DNA from: Silene latifolia
Taxonomy: Eukaryota > Streptophyta > Magnoliopsida > Caryophyllales > Caryophyllaceae
Length of the DNA: 64,000 bases
Direction of reading: 5' to 3'
Assembly: GCF_048544455.1 (NCBI RefSeq)
Contig: NC_133526.1
Span: 8,448,001-8,512,000, forward strand
Made by a program: the position numbers and the translations under genes. The stretch's first letter is position 1, and each line of letters starts with the position of its first letter. Of the stretch, positions 25,685-38,385 are shown piece after piece. The notes beneath the pieces are model-generated. The model was not told the DNA's origin and made no database searches. It saw only the letters and a program-made list of their open reading frames with translations.

Positions 25685-25982
25685 TAACTCATAAGAGCTC
25701 ATTATAAGTACATATCGACAGGGGAAATGCTATGCAAATGTGTATATGAAAGAACGTATCAATTAAGTATGTATTTGATCCCAAATTGTAAAAACTATAC
25801 CACTAAATTCCTTACAAAATAAAACAATCATATGACTATACATGTTATATGAATATTTAATCATATATTTTTAGAAATATTGAATGGAGAATTAAATCGC
25901 TCAAAAAGTGAAAATGACATATATAAAAACAATAGAGTTAGTACTATATTTGCAAGAGTTCAACTATTGTCAAATTAGGGGA

Positions 25983-26394
25983 AGAGCCTCAAGTAATGTG
26001 GACAATAAACTTCTTTTGAAAATTAAGCAAAGAAAAGAGGGTAAAAGGTGTTAATTCATTTAAGGGGAATAATTTCAAGCGATATGCACACTAAACTCTA
26101 TTTGAAGATTTTAAAAGGTAAAAGAGGCGTAATTAATTTACTCATTTGCATAGGCTACAAACAAGATTTAAACTTACAAAAAATATGTTTACTGTCTCAA
26201 GCAATGTGGACAATAAACTTCGTTTGAAGATTAAGCAAAGAAAAAGAGGGTAAAAGGTGTTATTCATTTAAGGGGAATAATTTCAAGCGATATGGACAGT
26301 AAACTCTATTTTGTGTTTAAAAAGTAAAAGAGATGTAATTAAATTACTCATTTGCATAGTCTACAAATAAGACTTAAACTTACAAAAAATATGT
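25983..26394. repeat. Tandem duplication of about 208 bp
   Basis: Two units, starting at about 25983 and 26191, share tcaagYaatgtggacaataa, gggtaaaaggtgtt, aaggggaataatttcaagcg and aaacttacaaaaaatatg in the same order with scattered differences. AT-rich, no ORF. Confidence 0.75.
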
Positions 26395-26484
26395 TATTAT
26401 ATCAAATAACACATGTATTTGATAACACCAAAACATTATTTGGTCTTTTAATCAATCGTTGATCCAATAAATTTAAGGTGTCCA

Positions 26485-26829
26485 TCCCCTATATATATAT
26501 TAAAAGATTAACACATCTCCAAATTTTCCCGCTTAAATTTTCCGTCTTAGTGATATTCTACTGAATAATATTTGTTTCCTAATTAATCAGTGTTGACTAT
26601 CTATATTTACTACTACTATTAAACAATATTTATCTCCTAATTAATTTTATAACATCAACCATTGTTTAACTTTTATACAAATAAGGCTAATAAAATATCT
26701 CATTGAAATTATATATGCAAAATTTCTACCCTTTTCAAGATGAAGGTAAACTATATTAGTTTTATTAATTGTCAAATTCTCTAATAACTATATCTACAAT
26801 ACCGTGCATTTGCACGGGAGCTACACTAG
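26485..26829 (+). mobile_element. Small non-autonomous Helitron (345 bp)
   Basis: 5' end A|TCCCCTATATATATATTAAA; 3' end with hairpin CCGTGCATTTGCACGG, a short spacer and CTAG|T. Insertion is between A and T with no duplication. No protein. Confidence 0.85.
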
Positions 26830-27109
26830 TTAGTATTATTATACTTAATTACGCACCCAACATGATATGACCTAATTGAATTGGTTGTATAACTATTATG
26901 GGTTAATAAAGGTTATAATAAAATGTAAGTTAGGATGTACTCGAGTATATACAAATGTACGTTATGGAATAAAAACCATCGTGCTCTCAAACATATATGA
27001 GTTGTAAACAAAACAATGTAGTTGCAACTAAAGGTCCGGAGATTTTGGCTCAATGTGATCCGCTATCCCTGGGCCTTGACCTAGCTTCAAACGTATACAA
27101 CTTGACAGA

Positions 27110-27600
27110 TTTACGGGTCGTTTGGTTCAAGATAAACGAATGGAATGGAATGAAGTATGATATCATAGAACTATAGGGTTCCAAATCTATTCTTTCTGAA
27201 ATCTTTTGTTTCATTCTGACTTGTAAGGAGAAGGAATGAAGTTCAGTTAATAGATCCTACAACTGAGCAACCAACAGATTGTCATTGTATCTTTAACCCG
27301 AGCTATATAATAAAGTTTTCGAGTTTTGTTTTAAAGAAGTCGAGCTATACCCTAAAATTTATGAGCTACTCACTTAAACATAAAAAAAAGTAACTTTAAG
27401 AAAACTCAAAAAAATTACACATAAGCTCGATAAGATATAACTTGGTTGTATGATGTTATTATACCACTTGAGGGGTATAAGATTTTAAGGGGTTGGGATA
27501 GAGTTAGAATCCAGTTATATAACTCCATTCCATTATACCTAACCCTAACACTTCCTTTCCATTCCATAAGACTCATCCAAATAACTTTACTATCTACCCG
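27110..27600. mobile_element. GTTTGG-ended TIR element with a nested repeat
   Basis: Left end GGGTCGTTTGGTTCAAGATA and right end CTCATCCAAATAAC are roughly inverted, with ggaatggaatg / cattccattcc-like arms inside. At 27296-27470 it contains the agctata...ttttcgagttttg...cacttaaacataaaaaaa unit also found at 12350-12567, apparently a later insertion. hAT-like by its ends only. Confidence 0.4.
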
Positions 27601-28224
27601 TTAAAACGCGATTAATCTCCGATATTGTTGTGATCTGACCTTGGTAACGCCCGAGTATGAAATCTAGTAAAATTTTAAAGGAGAAATTTAACACATAAAT
27701 ACATACTACTAAATCAATAAAAAATAGACATAAGAAATATGATTTCTTATTCCATAGTTAATCAAATACAAGATACGTGGAATTGAGTTCAAAAACTCTG
27801 AATGTTTCCCCTAATTAAATCACCCTAATTAGATTCTTAATTCATTACCGATACCATCGTACTAACCAAGTCCCGTAACTTTGAATTCCTAACGGCGAGA
27901 CGAGTTCCAAACCGAATATTAATTGTTGAAAACTTACGGTTGTCCTTAAATAGACTGATGATAACAGACTCTAAAATGATTCGAACCCGAGCCGATCTGA
28001 CCAAATTCTTACAAACCCGAACAAACATAACCCAAATTGATCGACTCGAATTCGATCTGAATAAACTGTTTATCAGGTCTAGAATCGAATTAGAATTTTT
28101 TTTTTTGGAATGAGTTTCAAAAATTTGAATACTCCCTTAATTTAATTCCTAACTTTATACCGATCCACCGTACCAACAAAGTCTTATCCGTCTTCAATAA
28201 GAATTTGTATAAATATATATTCTC
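27601..28224. other. Spacer upstream of the Lys/Ser-rich protein gene
   Basis: AT-rich. Two loosely similar stretches (near 27785-27850 and 28110-28180) share actcccttaatttaattc / accgataccatcgtacc-like words, suggesting an old duplication. No coding region recognised. Confidence 0.35.
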
Positions 28225-28236
28225 ATAGTCTCATTC

Positions 28237-28362
28237 ACCAAAGTTGGCTGGTGTGAGTGGTAAGGGCTCTCATCTCTTAAACAAGTGGTATAAATTGTCT
28301 TTAGTACCCCGAAGGAGATTGCGCCAGCTGTCGTTAGGGATACTCCTGGTCAACACCAAAAA
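28237..28362 (+). mobile_element. tRNA-derived SINE, internally deleted copy
   Basis: Same family as 6254-6470 (CCAAAGTTGGCTGGTGTGAG head; AGTACCCCGAAGGAGATTG body; CTCCTGGTCAACACC-A tail), but the box B region is deleted. A 12 bp duplication ATAGTCTCATTC flanks it (28225-28236, 28363-28374), so the shortened form is what inserted or the deletion came later inside intact flanks. Confidence 0.85.
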
Positions 28363-28654
28363 ATAGTCTCATTCGGACGCCTTTTTCTCCGTCAATACCC
28401 CTCCCCTATATGGTTGGATCGCCGGACCAACTCTACTATCAAATATTCGATCATACAATTGTATGAGTCGCGTAGTTTGATCATCAGAATTCTTCAAAAA
28501 CCCACCAAATTCCGTTCCTTAGATTGCTTAATTTTGATCAATCTTATCCATTTTCGGCGCTAGGTAATCTCAATTACGCAGCTCCCCTTATATTTGGTTC
28601 TGTTCTTTTAATTTAGGGTTTTGCGTTTTCTGAAAATTTGACATTTGAATAGGT

Positions 28655-31600
28655 ATGGATCTGGAAACAGAGAATAGAATAGCTTCAATTCTATTAAAAG
28701 AGGCTGCTGAATTGCGGCGTCAAGCTCAACAAGAAGGCGTTCTTGCTTATCTTCACAAACCCACTGTCCGTGGCCGTCCCAATTCTCGTTTCCTTACCGC
28801 CACTATTCGCGGGATTGAACAAGGTTTTTTCTTTCTTTCAATTCTTCTTCTGCTCGATTATTGAGAAGCACCCCTAAGGCCCTAATCCAATTGACCCTTA
28901 AACTGCCAAATTGTATTTGCCATTTTGTTTAGTTAACCATGAAGTAATTATAGTGTTTCTAGCAATATGTGATATTCCCATCTTTGTATTTAAAATCCGG
29001 TGTATGGCTAGCAAGTAGCAAATAAAGGTGGAGGGTTTTGGAGTGATCAATTTTCCCTCTTTCAATGCAAACCAAAATCCTTTTACGGTAAGAAAGATTT
29101 CAAGGGAAATTGTATCCAAACTCTTATACTCCAGTCTCCGGCCCCCGTCCCTTCCTTTCCCCGTACCCCTCCCTTCCCTTTTCCTCCTAGTTTGCTATCC
29201 AAAAATATTAAAAATAGTAAGAAAGATGTGGGCATATACTCCCTCTGTGAATAGTTTATATTTATTTTATTTTGTGAGGGGGAAATAAATTAAGTGTTAC
29301 CTATTGACTGAGACAGATTGAGTAACTCTTTGTAGAAACTCTCATTTCCTTTAACATATAGGAAGAGTCTTACCTTCTCCACCTTAAGTAAATGAATGAT
29401 GTAGTAACTCCCTTCTCATATTTAGAACTAAATACCGTAAAAATTTCTCCTGAAGAAGGTGGAACATCTTAAACCTACCAAATAAGCAATACACATCAAT
29501 ATATGAGGGGACTTTGTAAACATACTTGACACATGGCTTTTTGAAAACTGAATTTCCTAAACACCTGATAATGGTTGGTGCCCTTTAGTATCTCTGGATG
29601 CCACATTTTTTGGTGAACTTACATTTAAACTTGTAAGTGATCATTTGTAGTCATGTTCTGTTCCTCTAGCTCTCTAATGACAATCCCAGCTTGTAGTGAT
29701 CTTTTGGTTTATGGTTGTAATCCTTGACCTCTTGTTACAGTGATAGTTTTATCGTTTCAGTTTAACCACACTTCAATGTGACATTCGTTGTCCATCATTT
29801 ACTTTTATACAAAACATTTACTTTTTGACCAAAGTTCTACGTAGTCATACATATGTGAGAGAATATCAAGGCACTTCCCTGCGGTAATATATTCCCTTGA
29901 ATCTGACGGGCCCATGGCTATGTGATTGTGTAAATGACCAATGAAAGGATGAAGGATAACAACACATTTCTTATGATTTTTTTTGGCCCATAAAAGTTTG
30001 ATTTAACTATGTGAAATGAGAGCTGCTAGTAACATTATTTCAAGGATGTTCTGGTACAAATAAAAAGTGTTAAGAGTTTAAGACTATCTTTTTATGGTCT
30101 TAACATGAGACTTGGGATAAAGTCGCCTAGATTTTGATATGTCTTAAGTTGAGACAATTGAGTTTTGGAAATCCAATTTGAGCCTTGGAATTCCAAGACC
30201 CAACTTGAGACTCGTGAATAGTCAAATGTGAGTGGAACGTGGGTCTCGTGTTGTAGACTTAACTTGAGACTAAAGTGAAAAGATACGAGAGTCTGAAAAA
30301 TAAATTATCAGATCTTAAAGACTTATTTTGGGTCTAGGATAAAGATAGCCTTACAGTTCGGTCTTGAACATTCTTCTTCATGTTTTGATCTTGTTGAATT
30401 TGCTGCTGTTGCGAATTGTGATCATGTTTAATGGCTATAGGATTTAGAAACACGATGAGGCAAGTGATGGGATAAAATCCCGTGTACTGAAGTCTTTCAG
30501 TATTCTATATACTTTGGATTTCTTTCACTGTCTGTTACTCTAATGTGTATATTCTTTAAAGTTGTCCATTTCTTTTTGCAATAGAGAAGTCCCCTTGCTG
30601 ATGATGGTCTCTCTTTATTGTAGAATTACTTCTTTTTCTTTTCAGGTTCTATGTTATATGAAGTTTAAAGGTGTTAGGACTTAAACTTGAATGTTTTTAT
30701 TTTTGTTATTTTTATGTATTTACCACAATGGCGCTAGCATATTATGTCATATGTAATAAAGCGACTGAAAGGGGACGTCTTGTGCAAATAGGTGGAGAGA
30801 GCTGATTTTCAAAACAATTATTTCTGTACTCTCATTTTTAAGAGTGTTATTGTATATTATGGGAAAATATTGGTCAGTCAACACTATTTGAAGTCAATTA
30901 GTGACAATACAAATTGGGAAGAGTTCATAATAAGTGTACTAGTGTAGTGGTGGTGACTTGCATTTACACCACCCTTTGTACACTTGTCAAGGGCTACAAA
31001 TTGTGATAATCAACACCTTCATGGTAGCTTGAGCTAGCAAACATTGACGTGGTATACATTCTTGTTTAATGTGATTAGATGCCGTGCTTATGTTGGAGCT
31101 GATGTCTGTTGGGTGCCCCTTTTTCTTTCACATGGTGACTCTGGTTTCCTCATGGACTAATGGTTAATTGGTTACTAGCTAAACTGATTTGCCTTTATGG
31201 TATTTGGGCACAAACTTATCAAGTATTTGTTTTGGGTAAATGGCGAAAACAAGATGAAAATGACAACGTGAACAAGTAGGAGCTAAAAAAAATGCTTTCA
31301 ACAGATGATCCTCGTTGGGGATAGAACTGTTCAGCCACACAAAAATTAAAACATTTATGTTAATTTCGTTGGATAAAATTGAGATTTGAGGAAATATGCT
31401 TTATTGTATGAAGTTACACTGTATCAGACAGTCCAATTATGGTACTTCGACAAGGTGATCAAATTATCAAATATTCAACTTATCACTAGAACCAGTGTCC
31501 CAGTCTCCTATCAGATTTCCCCCCAATCTTGGTTTTGAGCTATGCCAAAAACCTCTTAACAAATCTTGAATTTTTGTTTGCTGTTGCTTCTTTTTAGTAC

Positions 31601-33442
31601 ATAACTGTCTTTGGTCAATTATCATCCTCATAATCTGCTGAGCTGGAGCACAGTTCCTGCACATTTCATGAGTTGCAGCATCGATGTTTGTTTCCAGTCT
31701 TAGAAAATCGTATCATAGAAAATTTCTGTGTGAAATCGTGATTTCTTTGGGTTAGAAGAGACGTACGTTTAATGGGCAAGTAAACAACCTATTGATATTA
31801 GCCACTAGATAGTGAGCCCCCCTTCTTCATTTTTTATTTAGGTAGTTACCGTCTCTCTGTAAGAGGAATTCCACACGGTTTTGGGTTTTCTTAGTATCCT
31901 TGCATTTGAAAGTGAGATTTATGTAACCAAATGTGTTTGGTGTGGTGGTTGCTCACCTCATCCCTTAACCATGAGGTCAGGGGTTCGATCCCTGCCAATG
32001 GGAATGGAGCAAACTCTTTGGCCAGCCGTTTACCTCTTCGTGAGAGCACGCGCGGCGAGGGGATTATACACTGTTGTCGACGGTGGACACCCCGGTTTAC
32101 ACCAAAAAAAAAAAGTGAGATTTATGTGTATGACATTGTTGCTCATTGTAAAAAGGTAAAAACTCAGATTATATGATCAAAAATCACTTGTATTAAAATT
32201 ACCACTTAAATTACAAGGAGAAAAGGCGTAGGGCTCTGTTAATACCTGTTTAAAAAAGACAAGAGAACACTCAACAGCAATGTCATACACATAAATTACC
32301 TTCTGGCCCATAATTCTTGTATTGCCTTATAAGTTCCAAAACTGGACATTTTTACAAATCATATTAACTGCAGAAGTCCAGAAAATGAATGTTATCTGCT
32401 GACGTCTGAGTTCTCATTGTATTAAGTATTAACCATGGGTTGTGTACTTCTTTTGTTTTTTGGTTTGTAATTGTTTCCTAAGAAGCTTTCTTTCATGTTG
32501 ACAGCTAATCGAGTTGTAGAGGTGAATGAAATGTGGCGAGCCCGGCAGAAAGAGCTCGAGATGGACAATAGGTCTAAAAGTAGGCGGAGAGATGAGGGTT
32601 GTCATGGTAGCAGGGACACAGTTTCTGATTCAACCAGAAACAGAAGCAAGAGCCATGATCCGAATCCCTCTTGCTCATCGAGCAAAAGATCATATGATGA
32701 TTGTCATTTTGGGCAAGATGGCGGCTTGAAGGATGAAGAGCTGGAGGAATTTCTTCAATCGAGGTATTGTAACACCTTTACTCCTAGACTTAGAGAGTCA
32801 TGTATGAGACAATCTCACAAGTACCACCTTCCGAGTTTTTATGCATAATCCTTGGATTATAAAGTTAATAATGGGTTAGTTTCATATGTGCGTGTGACCG
32901 TCTCATACTCTCTCGAACCTAGCTTATCTTCCCATATGAGTTCTTTTGAATGAAAATATAATTTTGTTGAAGATGACAAAATTACAAATGTAAATTTTTT
33001 AGTCTCGCATATTACATATATGATCTTGTATAGGAACCGAAGTTTTTGTACCTTCTTTAACATTTGCCTTTTTCATTTACGGTATTGGAGGGTTCTTGAT
33101 TAACTCAGATCATCCACTGTTTTCAGGGCGAAACGCGGCAGGGGCTCTGTAGGGTCAAGGATGGATGAAACCGGTCCCTATCTCCCCCCTTTACCAGAGT
33201 CAGAGGATCAATTATGTACAAACTCTTATTACGTTGACAATGACAGGCCCCAACGAGTATATTTGGGTCCAGAAAGGCCTTCCTCCTCAAAACGCTACGA
33301 ATCTTCTGATACTGAGTCTGAAGAAGAGCAAAAGAGATCAAAGAAGGGTAGTTCAGGAGGGTCCAAAAAGAGACACTCGAAGAAGCACAAGTCAAAAGAT
33401 AGGGATAAGAAGAAAAAAAAGGAGAAACGTCGGAAGCACTAA
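28655..33442 (+). CDS. Conserved plant protein with Lys/Ser-rich nuclear-type tail, three exons
   Basis: Exons 28655-28823, 32505-32763, 33127-33442. GT-AG, phases agree, 247 aa. The N-terminus is a helical charged block (LETENRIASILLKEAAELRRQ) followed by the conserved-looking VRGRPNSRFLTATIRGIEQANR and VVEVNEMWRARQKELE. The middle is Ser/Arg/Asp-rich and low complexity. A second conserved patch is EELEEFLQSRAKRGRGSVGSRMDETGPYLPP. The last 60 residues are Ser/Glu then Lys-rich (KKRHSKKHKSKDRDKKKKKEKRRKH), fitting nuclear or nucleolar import. I recall similar uncharacterised proteins in other plants but no named domain, and I give no function. Intron 1 (3.7 kb) holds a Stowaway-like MITE, a TIR element and a SINE. 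Confidence 0.85.
29239..29322. mobile_element. Short Stowaway-like MITE in intron
   Basis: TA|CTCCCTCTGTGAATAGTTTA ... ACTGAGACAGATTGAG|TA. 84 bp with a worn right TIR and an intact TA duplication. Confidence 0.6.
30078..30351. mobile_element. TIR element with AAGACTATCTTT ends in intron
   Basis: Left TTAAGACTATCTTTTTATGG and right CTAGGATAAAGATAGCCTTA are inverted. The interior has repeated gagactt / acttgagac words. No protein. Superfamily not set because no duplication is clear. Confidence 0.55.
31925..32112 (+). mobile_element. tRNA-derived SINE, third family, 15 bp TSD
   Basis: The head GGTGTGGTGGTTGCTCACCT is box A-like; box B is GGGGTTCGATCCC. The body has GTCGACGGTGGACACCCCGG and ends in ttacacc-A11. 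A perfect duplication AAGTGAGATTTATGT lies at 31910-31924 and 32113-32127. It sits in intron 1 of the Lys/Ser-rich protein gene. Confidence 0.9.
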
Positions 33443-33920
33443 GCCAGCCCCATGCTATAGATGTGGCAGTGTAACTTGCGATCCTGATTTCTGATGTTAA
33501 TAGACGCTGTGATTCTATATTCTTCTTTTGTTGTTTTTTTGTATACGAGATGCATCGGCATTAAGGAGAATTTGTTGCAGCCTGTTTATTTGCAATATAT
33601 GGTTTAACTAGGGGTCTAAACTTAGCGATTAGCTCCACTATGTTTGGTTTGAGACCACTTCGCAGTTCGGATATTTGAGCTCAAGCTCGGGCTTGGCTCA
33701 AAACTCGGCCAACCTGAAAAGCTGAAGATTGAGAAAAAAAGACCTGGCTCAAGTTAAGCTTGCGCTAGGTTGAACTCGGTTTTATCACTATTTTCTTCTT
33801 TAAGTCTAATATAAAAATGAAATAACATGTAACTAGAATAACTGAAGGAGTATAATCATAAAATATTAAAATTAGATAATTAGAAAAACTGGGTCAATAA
33901 GATTTCATTCCGAGCTTTAG
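33443..33920. other. Spacer after the Lys/Ser-rich protein gene
   Basis: 3' UTR, then at 33660-33790 a degenerate gagctcaagctcgggcttggctc-type repeat like those common in plant intergenic DNA. No gene seen. Confidence 0.4.
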
Positions 33921-34225
33921 GCTTTGTTTGGTAAACAATGGATTAATATTGACAGAAGCAGATTGTAAAAGCAGATTATGTTTAGCAGATTATATTAGCG
34001 GGTTTGACCAAAATATATAATTAGCAGAATTTGTTAATGGTGTTTGGTAATCAGCAGTTTCAGATTAACATATTATTTATTTATTTTTTATGTAAAATGA
34101 CTAACATGGACATGGATAAATTATTGGCAACCATGATAACATATTTTTTCAAGGATAAAAATGTCAATTTAAATATTCTCTAATCTACTGATTGAATATG
34201 CTAGTAGGAGCAGCATATTGTCAAA

Positions 34226-36990
34226 CTAGTTTTTGAACTCGTGCACTGCACGGGTGGTAACGGAAAGTATTGTAAAAGTAAGAAAACGTATGTATTTTTT
34301 CAATTAGTAAATAACTAAATTTTTGTCAGTTTTAATAAGTTTATGTTAATTAATTTTATTCGAAATACTTTGCTTTTTTCCCCTCACTTTTTAAGTTATA
34401 AGAGGTGAAACCTGAAAAGTGAATGTAAAATTATTGTAGTTTTCTAACCTGTTTATTTACGCAATACACATTTAATTTTCTCATTGTTGTACTTTTTTTT
34501 TTATATAATATTACTTCTCTTGTTGTTCTCTTTTCATTTCCCTACCTTCTCTCTCATGTCACGACGTCCCACTCAACCCGTGTCCCAACACTTCTCACAA
34601 CCACCAAACACCCCCCCCCCCCCTCTCCCAACCACCCTACCCCATCTTGCCCCTACCATCCCCTTCGTCCTGCACCTCCAACATAACCACTCTCTCTGCC
34701 TCACCCTACACGCGACCCCCAACCCTTCTCATAACTTATGTGCGATTCCTCACCCCATCATTACCCACCCATCGTGACACCTCCCCTATCACGACCTCCA
34801 CGATCAATACTGCTTATTCATTCGCCTTTCAAGTTGCCAAATACTTTTTTTTGTTTTGTTTATTGAGCATGTTAACACTTGTCTCTCAACATTGTAAAAC
34901 ATTTTGTCATGCTAATTTAGAATAGGAAATTGAACAATAAAATTTAAATGGATAAAACATGTTTTTGCTAACACCTTAATTACTCATTAACTTTCATTGT
35001 CATAATGTTATATATTGTAGATAATGTTTTTAAAGTCACTACAACTTATATAAATTGAAAATAATACTAACCTAATTTGTATTTCATTATCTCACAAACA
35101 TGAGTGGTATTAGTAATTTCGGAGTGATATTATGTTTTTCTTGTATAGAAATCATACAATTGTTAAAAAAAATGTAGCAATTGAAAGATCACAAATTCTC
35201 AACTTAAAAAGGGTCAAGTATCATACCACCTGTGTATATAAGATAAATATATTACTTTTTCTTTTTATATACTCAAGTGGTATGTACTTAACCCGTCTTA
35301 AGTTTAAGACGGGTAGTATCGTCTTAACAGAGACTCTACAATTGGTTTTATTTTTTGAAAAAGTTATTTTATCATCGCCCTTTTGTTAGGTTACATTTTC
35401 TCACTTTTATATGATAGATGAAAATATCTAAACGCGTCTTAAATTTACTATACTCGTCTCAGTCATTTGTTTATCTTTAATTAAATATATATGCTTCTTA
35501 ATAATTAAAAAAAATTGATTAAAACATATGGAATACATTATGAGAACACACACTATTAAATTTTCAAATCCCTGTTTTTATTATAATATTCACATTGTAT
35601 TTAAAATGCATTATTAGGAAAATTGCTTGAAATTTCAAACTCCCTCCGTCCCGGTCATTTATATCGTGATTAATTGCCTTTTGTATGTCAATCAAGTAAA
35701 CATGTGTACGTATCCCAGCGACGGATTTGGGGGGGGGGGGGGGGAGTGAAGGCACGTGCCCTCACGTGACGAAAAAAAAAAAAGAAAAAAAAACTAAAAA
35801 TCTATGTTTACATATTTAGAGCGCCTATTTTTAGCATGATGATTCTCTTGGTTTGGTGGTAAGAGGCTTATAAACTTCCCTGATGGTCTCGTGTTCGAAT
35901 CTCACTATGGTTAGGTTTGGTTTATTTTTTTTGTATGTTCAAAGTTAGATTTAATTAATTGAATTTCAAAATGATGCTAGAAGGGTTCGAACCTGGGACG
36001 TTAGACTAGTATATTCAATGATTGTCCAACACACCAATTGCATACTAATATTGTTTGTTAAGCATATATATTTTTATATCTATAGAATTATACACTTTTA
36101 GAAGTAGTTCCATGTAAAATTTCTCACTGTCTTATAAATAAAGATTATGGTACTCTTTGGTTAATTTTTTTACTATTTTCATGACGATAATATATGAAAT
36201 TGAAGGGGTCTCTCGAATTTTTTTTACACAGGACCGCCAATTCTACCGCCGAAAATGGATATTCCCTCTAAAATAATGCACTTGGGCTTGTTGGTATTTG
36301 GTTTAGCCGTTTAGGGTTTGTTGATATATTTTTTCTTTACGATTATATTATTATGTATTGACGATGAAAAAATTTTAATGTATAAAAGTTGTCCGCAATT
36401 TTTTTTTGGGTGTGCCCCCCTTTAGTCAAATCCTGCATCCGCCACTGACGTATCCTATTCTTTTTCTTTATTTTTTTTATTTTATAATGTCGTCTTAGAA
36501 TTAATATAGATTTTAGAATTAGAATTGTTCATAATCGTCAAAATATAGTCTGATTAGAATGAGAACATTCTCAAATCTGAACAACCATTTTTTAGGAAAT
36601 AGCGCGATTTATATAATCATGCCAATCAGTTTAAAATCTCGTATCTTAAGTAAGATTTTTTTTTTCTAACTCACCGGAGGACTCTAAAAAGTATTCTAAA
36701 ATATCACTATGGGTGGGTATATTCTAACCTTAATTAGTCATATTTAAAACTTAATTAGTCAATTTTAAGTCAATCAATCAGCATGATATATTCTTTAAAA
36801 GATATTCTAAGATCATCCTAATATCGTAACTAAACAAAATATCCTTTCCGATTAATTTGATTTTTTTAATTAAGTCTTAGAATTACAGCTATTGACACGT
36901 GACACATTATAAGGCTATTGACACGTGTCATCTTATTAGACTGATGGTTTCAACTTTAATATAATATATGATGATTAATATAATATATGA
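34226..36990 (-). mobile_element. Helitron (about 2.8 kb), non-autonomous, nested
   Basis: The 3' end on the minus strand has hairpin CCCGTGCAGTGCACGAG, then CTAG|T at 34226. The 5' end is A|TCATATATTATATTAA at 36990, with a tandem near-copy that allows 36971 instead. No Rep/helicase is visible. Contents: a C/T-rich proline-coding-like stretch (34560-34800), a hAT element (35716-36447) and AT-rich filler. Helitrons often collect such pieces. Confidence 0.7.
35716..36447. mobile_element. hAT-type element (732 bp, 8 bp TSD)
   Basis: Ends CAGCGACGGATTTGG and its counterpart ending CTGCATCCGCCACTG form the CAGTGGCGGAT-type TIR common in plant hAT elements. A perfect 8 bp duplication ACGTATCC flanks it (35708-35715, 36448-36455). 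A 16-bp G run follows the left TIR. The interior has a tRNA-like stretch (tggtggtaagag ... tgttcgaatctc, 35850-35910) and an opposed gggttcgaacctggg (35985-36000), but no transposase. Confidence 0.92.
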
Positions 36991-37299
36991 TATGATACTA
37001 GTAGATTGCACCCAAATTTACTATTTCAATATGTTATCTACCAAACACTCTAAACAACATATTGACTGGTCAAACATACTAAAATGTCACAATATGTTAA
37101 AAACTTCATAATCTACTATTTACCAAACACCTCATATTAAGTCTGAACTCGATTCAAATTGGTTAACCTGATATTGAGTTTGCTAAAGCCTAAAGTTAAT
37201 GTCGAAGCTGAAGACAAGTTAATTGAACTCGAGGCGGACTTTAATCAATTTGTGTTGAAAAGGTTTGTTTATAGAAACATAAAGGCTATAAAGTACACA

Positions 37300-37361
37300 C
37301 ACATAAAATATTGGGTACCATATAAAAAGTGGTAAAGTTCGGAATAACACGTGAATTTTCC
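37300..37361. repeat. End fragment of a GGTACCACGTGAATTTTCCG element
   Basis: ATTGGGTACCATATAAAAAG ... AACACGTGAATTTTCCG matches the right end of the element at 40752-41291. Only this terminus survives here, just left of the LINE poly-T. Confidence 0.55.
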
Positions 37362-38385
37362 GATTTTTTTTTTCTGTTATTTTTTTTTTTGAAAGAAAAC
37401 CCGAAGGCTATATTGCATTAATGATAAATCGGAACAAACAGCATCGTTCGCAATCAAAGGCAATTCCTCTGACCACAAGACCTTACCAACTAATCTAGGA
37501 AAAGGATGAGCTAACGCATGAGCCACCCCATTGTTTAAGCGACTAGTAAACGACCATACAATAGAATTAAAAGAAAAACGTAAAGAAAGAATGTCATTCA
37601 AAACTAAATCAAAAATACTACTGCCAGGACAAGATTTCCGCAAAGCTTCAACCACTTCTAGATAATCACTCTCGACGATGATCTTTGCATGGCCCCTCTG
37701 ACGTGCTTCTTTAACCCCTTCCAAGACCGCCACTGCCTCCGCAATATGACTCGAGGCCAAAAGAAGAGTTTCACGCGAGGCCAAACTGGGATTTTCCAGA
37801 GCCTAGTCCACAACCATTTCTCCCTCTCCCAATTTGAAGCGCCCCCCACTTCCAGGAAATCACTCCCTCCCGCAAGTAGTCGATAGGCCGACCGGACAGA
37901 AAACACCCCATCCCTCTCTGCGCTCCAAAACCAGTCATCATGGATTGCATTCTCACTAAGTCGAATATTCTTTATCCTTGCTCCTTCGAACCCCAGGAAA
38001 ATGCTATCAATCAGCGGCTCATTCCACGCCTTGCCCCCATCGCTTAACAAGTCCGCAACCCGCATGCCATCGTGCCCCGGAGGTTGAGGTGTAATAACCC
38101 GCCCCATTTGGTTTGAAACGACCCAGGCATCACCCCACCCACGGGTCAAAAGCTCATCGCCTATCCGCCGTCGAAGACCCACACCGAGCGCACCTTTTGC
38201 CTCATGAATACCCCTCAAAGTATAACTAGGATGGTTACCAAGATTGGACGACAGAAAATCACTAGTCGGGTAATATCGAGCCTTCATAACACGAGCCCAC
38301 AAACTCTCCGTCTCCGTTGTGAGCCTCCAAGCTTGTTTACTCAAGAGAGCAAGGTTAAACAGCTGAAAGTAACGAAAACCCATCC

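Larger units (their letters stand above)
33921..37133. mobile_element. TIR element with TTTGGTAAAC ends, copy 2, split by a Helitron
   Basis: The left half (33921-34225: GCTTTGTTTGGTAAACAATG, agcagattgtaaaagcagatt, gcagcatattgt) and right half (about 36991-37133: ...caatatgtt..., CTATTTACCAAACACCTC) match copy 1 at 17797-18180 in order. The 2.8 kb in between is Helitron DNA. Confidence 0.65.

Noticed and set aside
34484-34925. Proline-rich protein gene
   Set aside because: Open frames here come from C/T-rich low-complexity DNA inside a Helitron, with no conserved motif and several equally good frames.
35850-36000. SINE inside the hAT element
   Set aside because: tRNA-like words on both strands, but no A tail and no target duplication; kept only as a note in the hAT entry.
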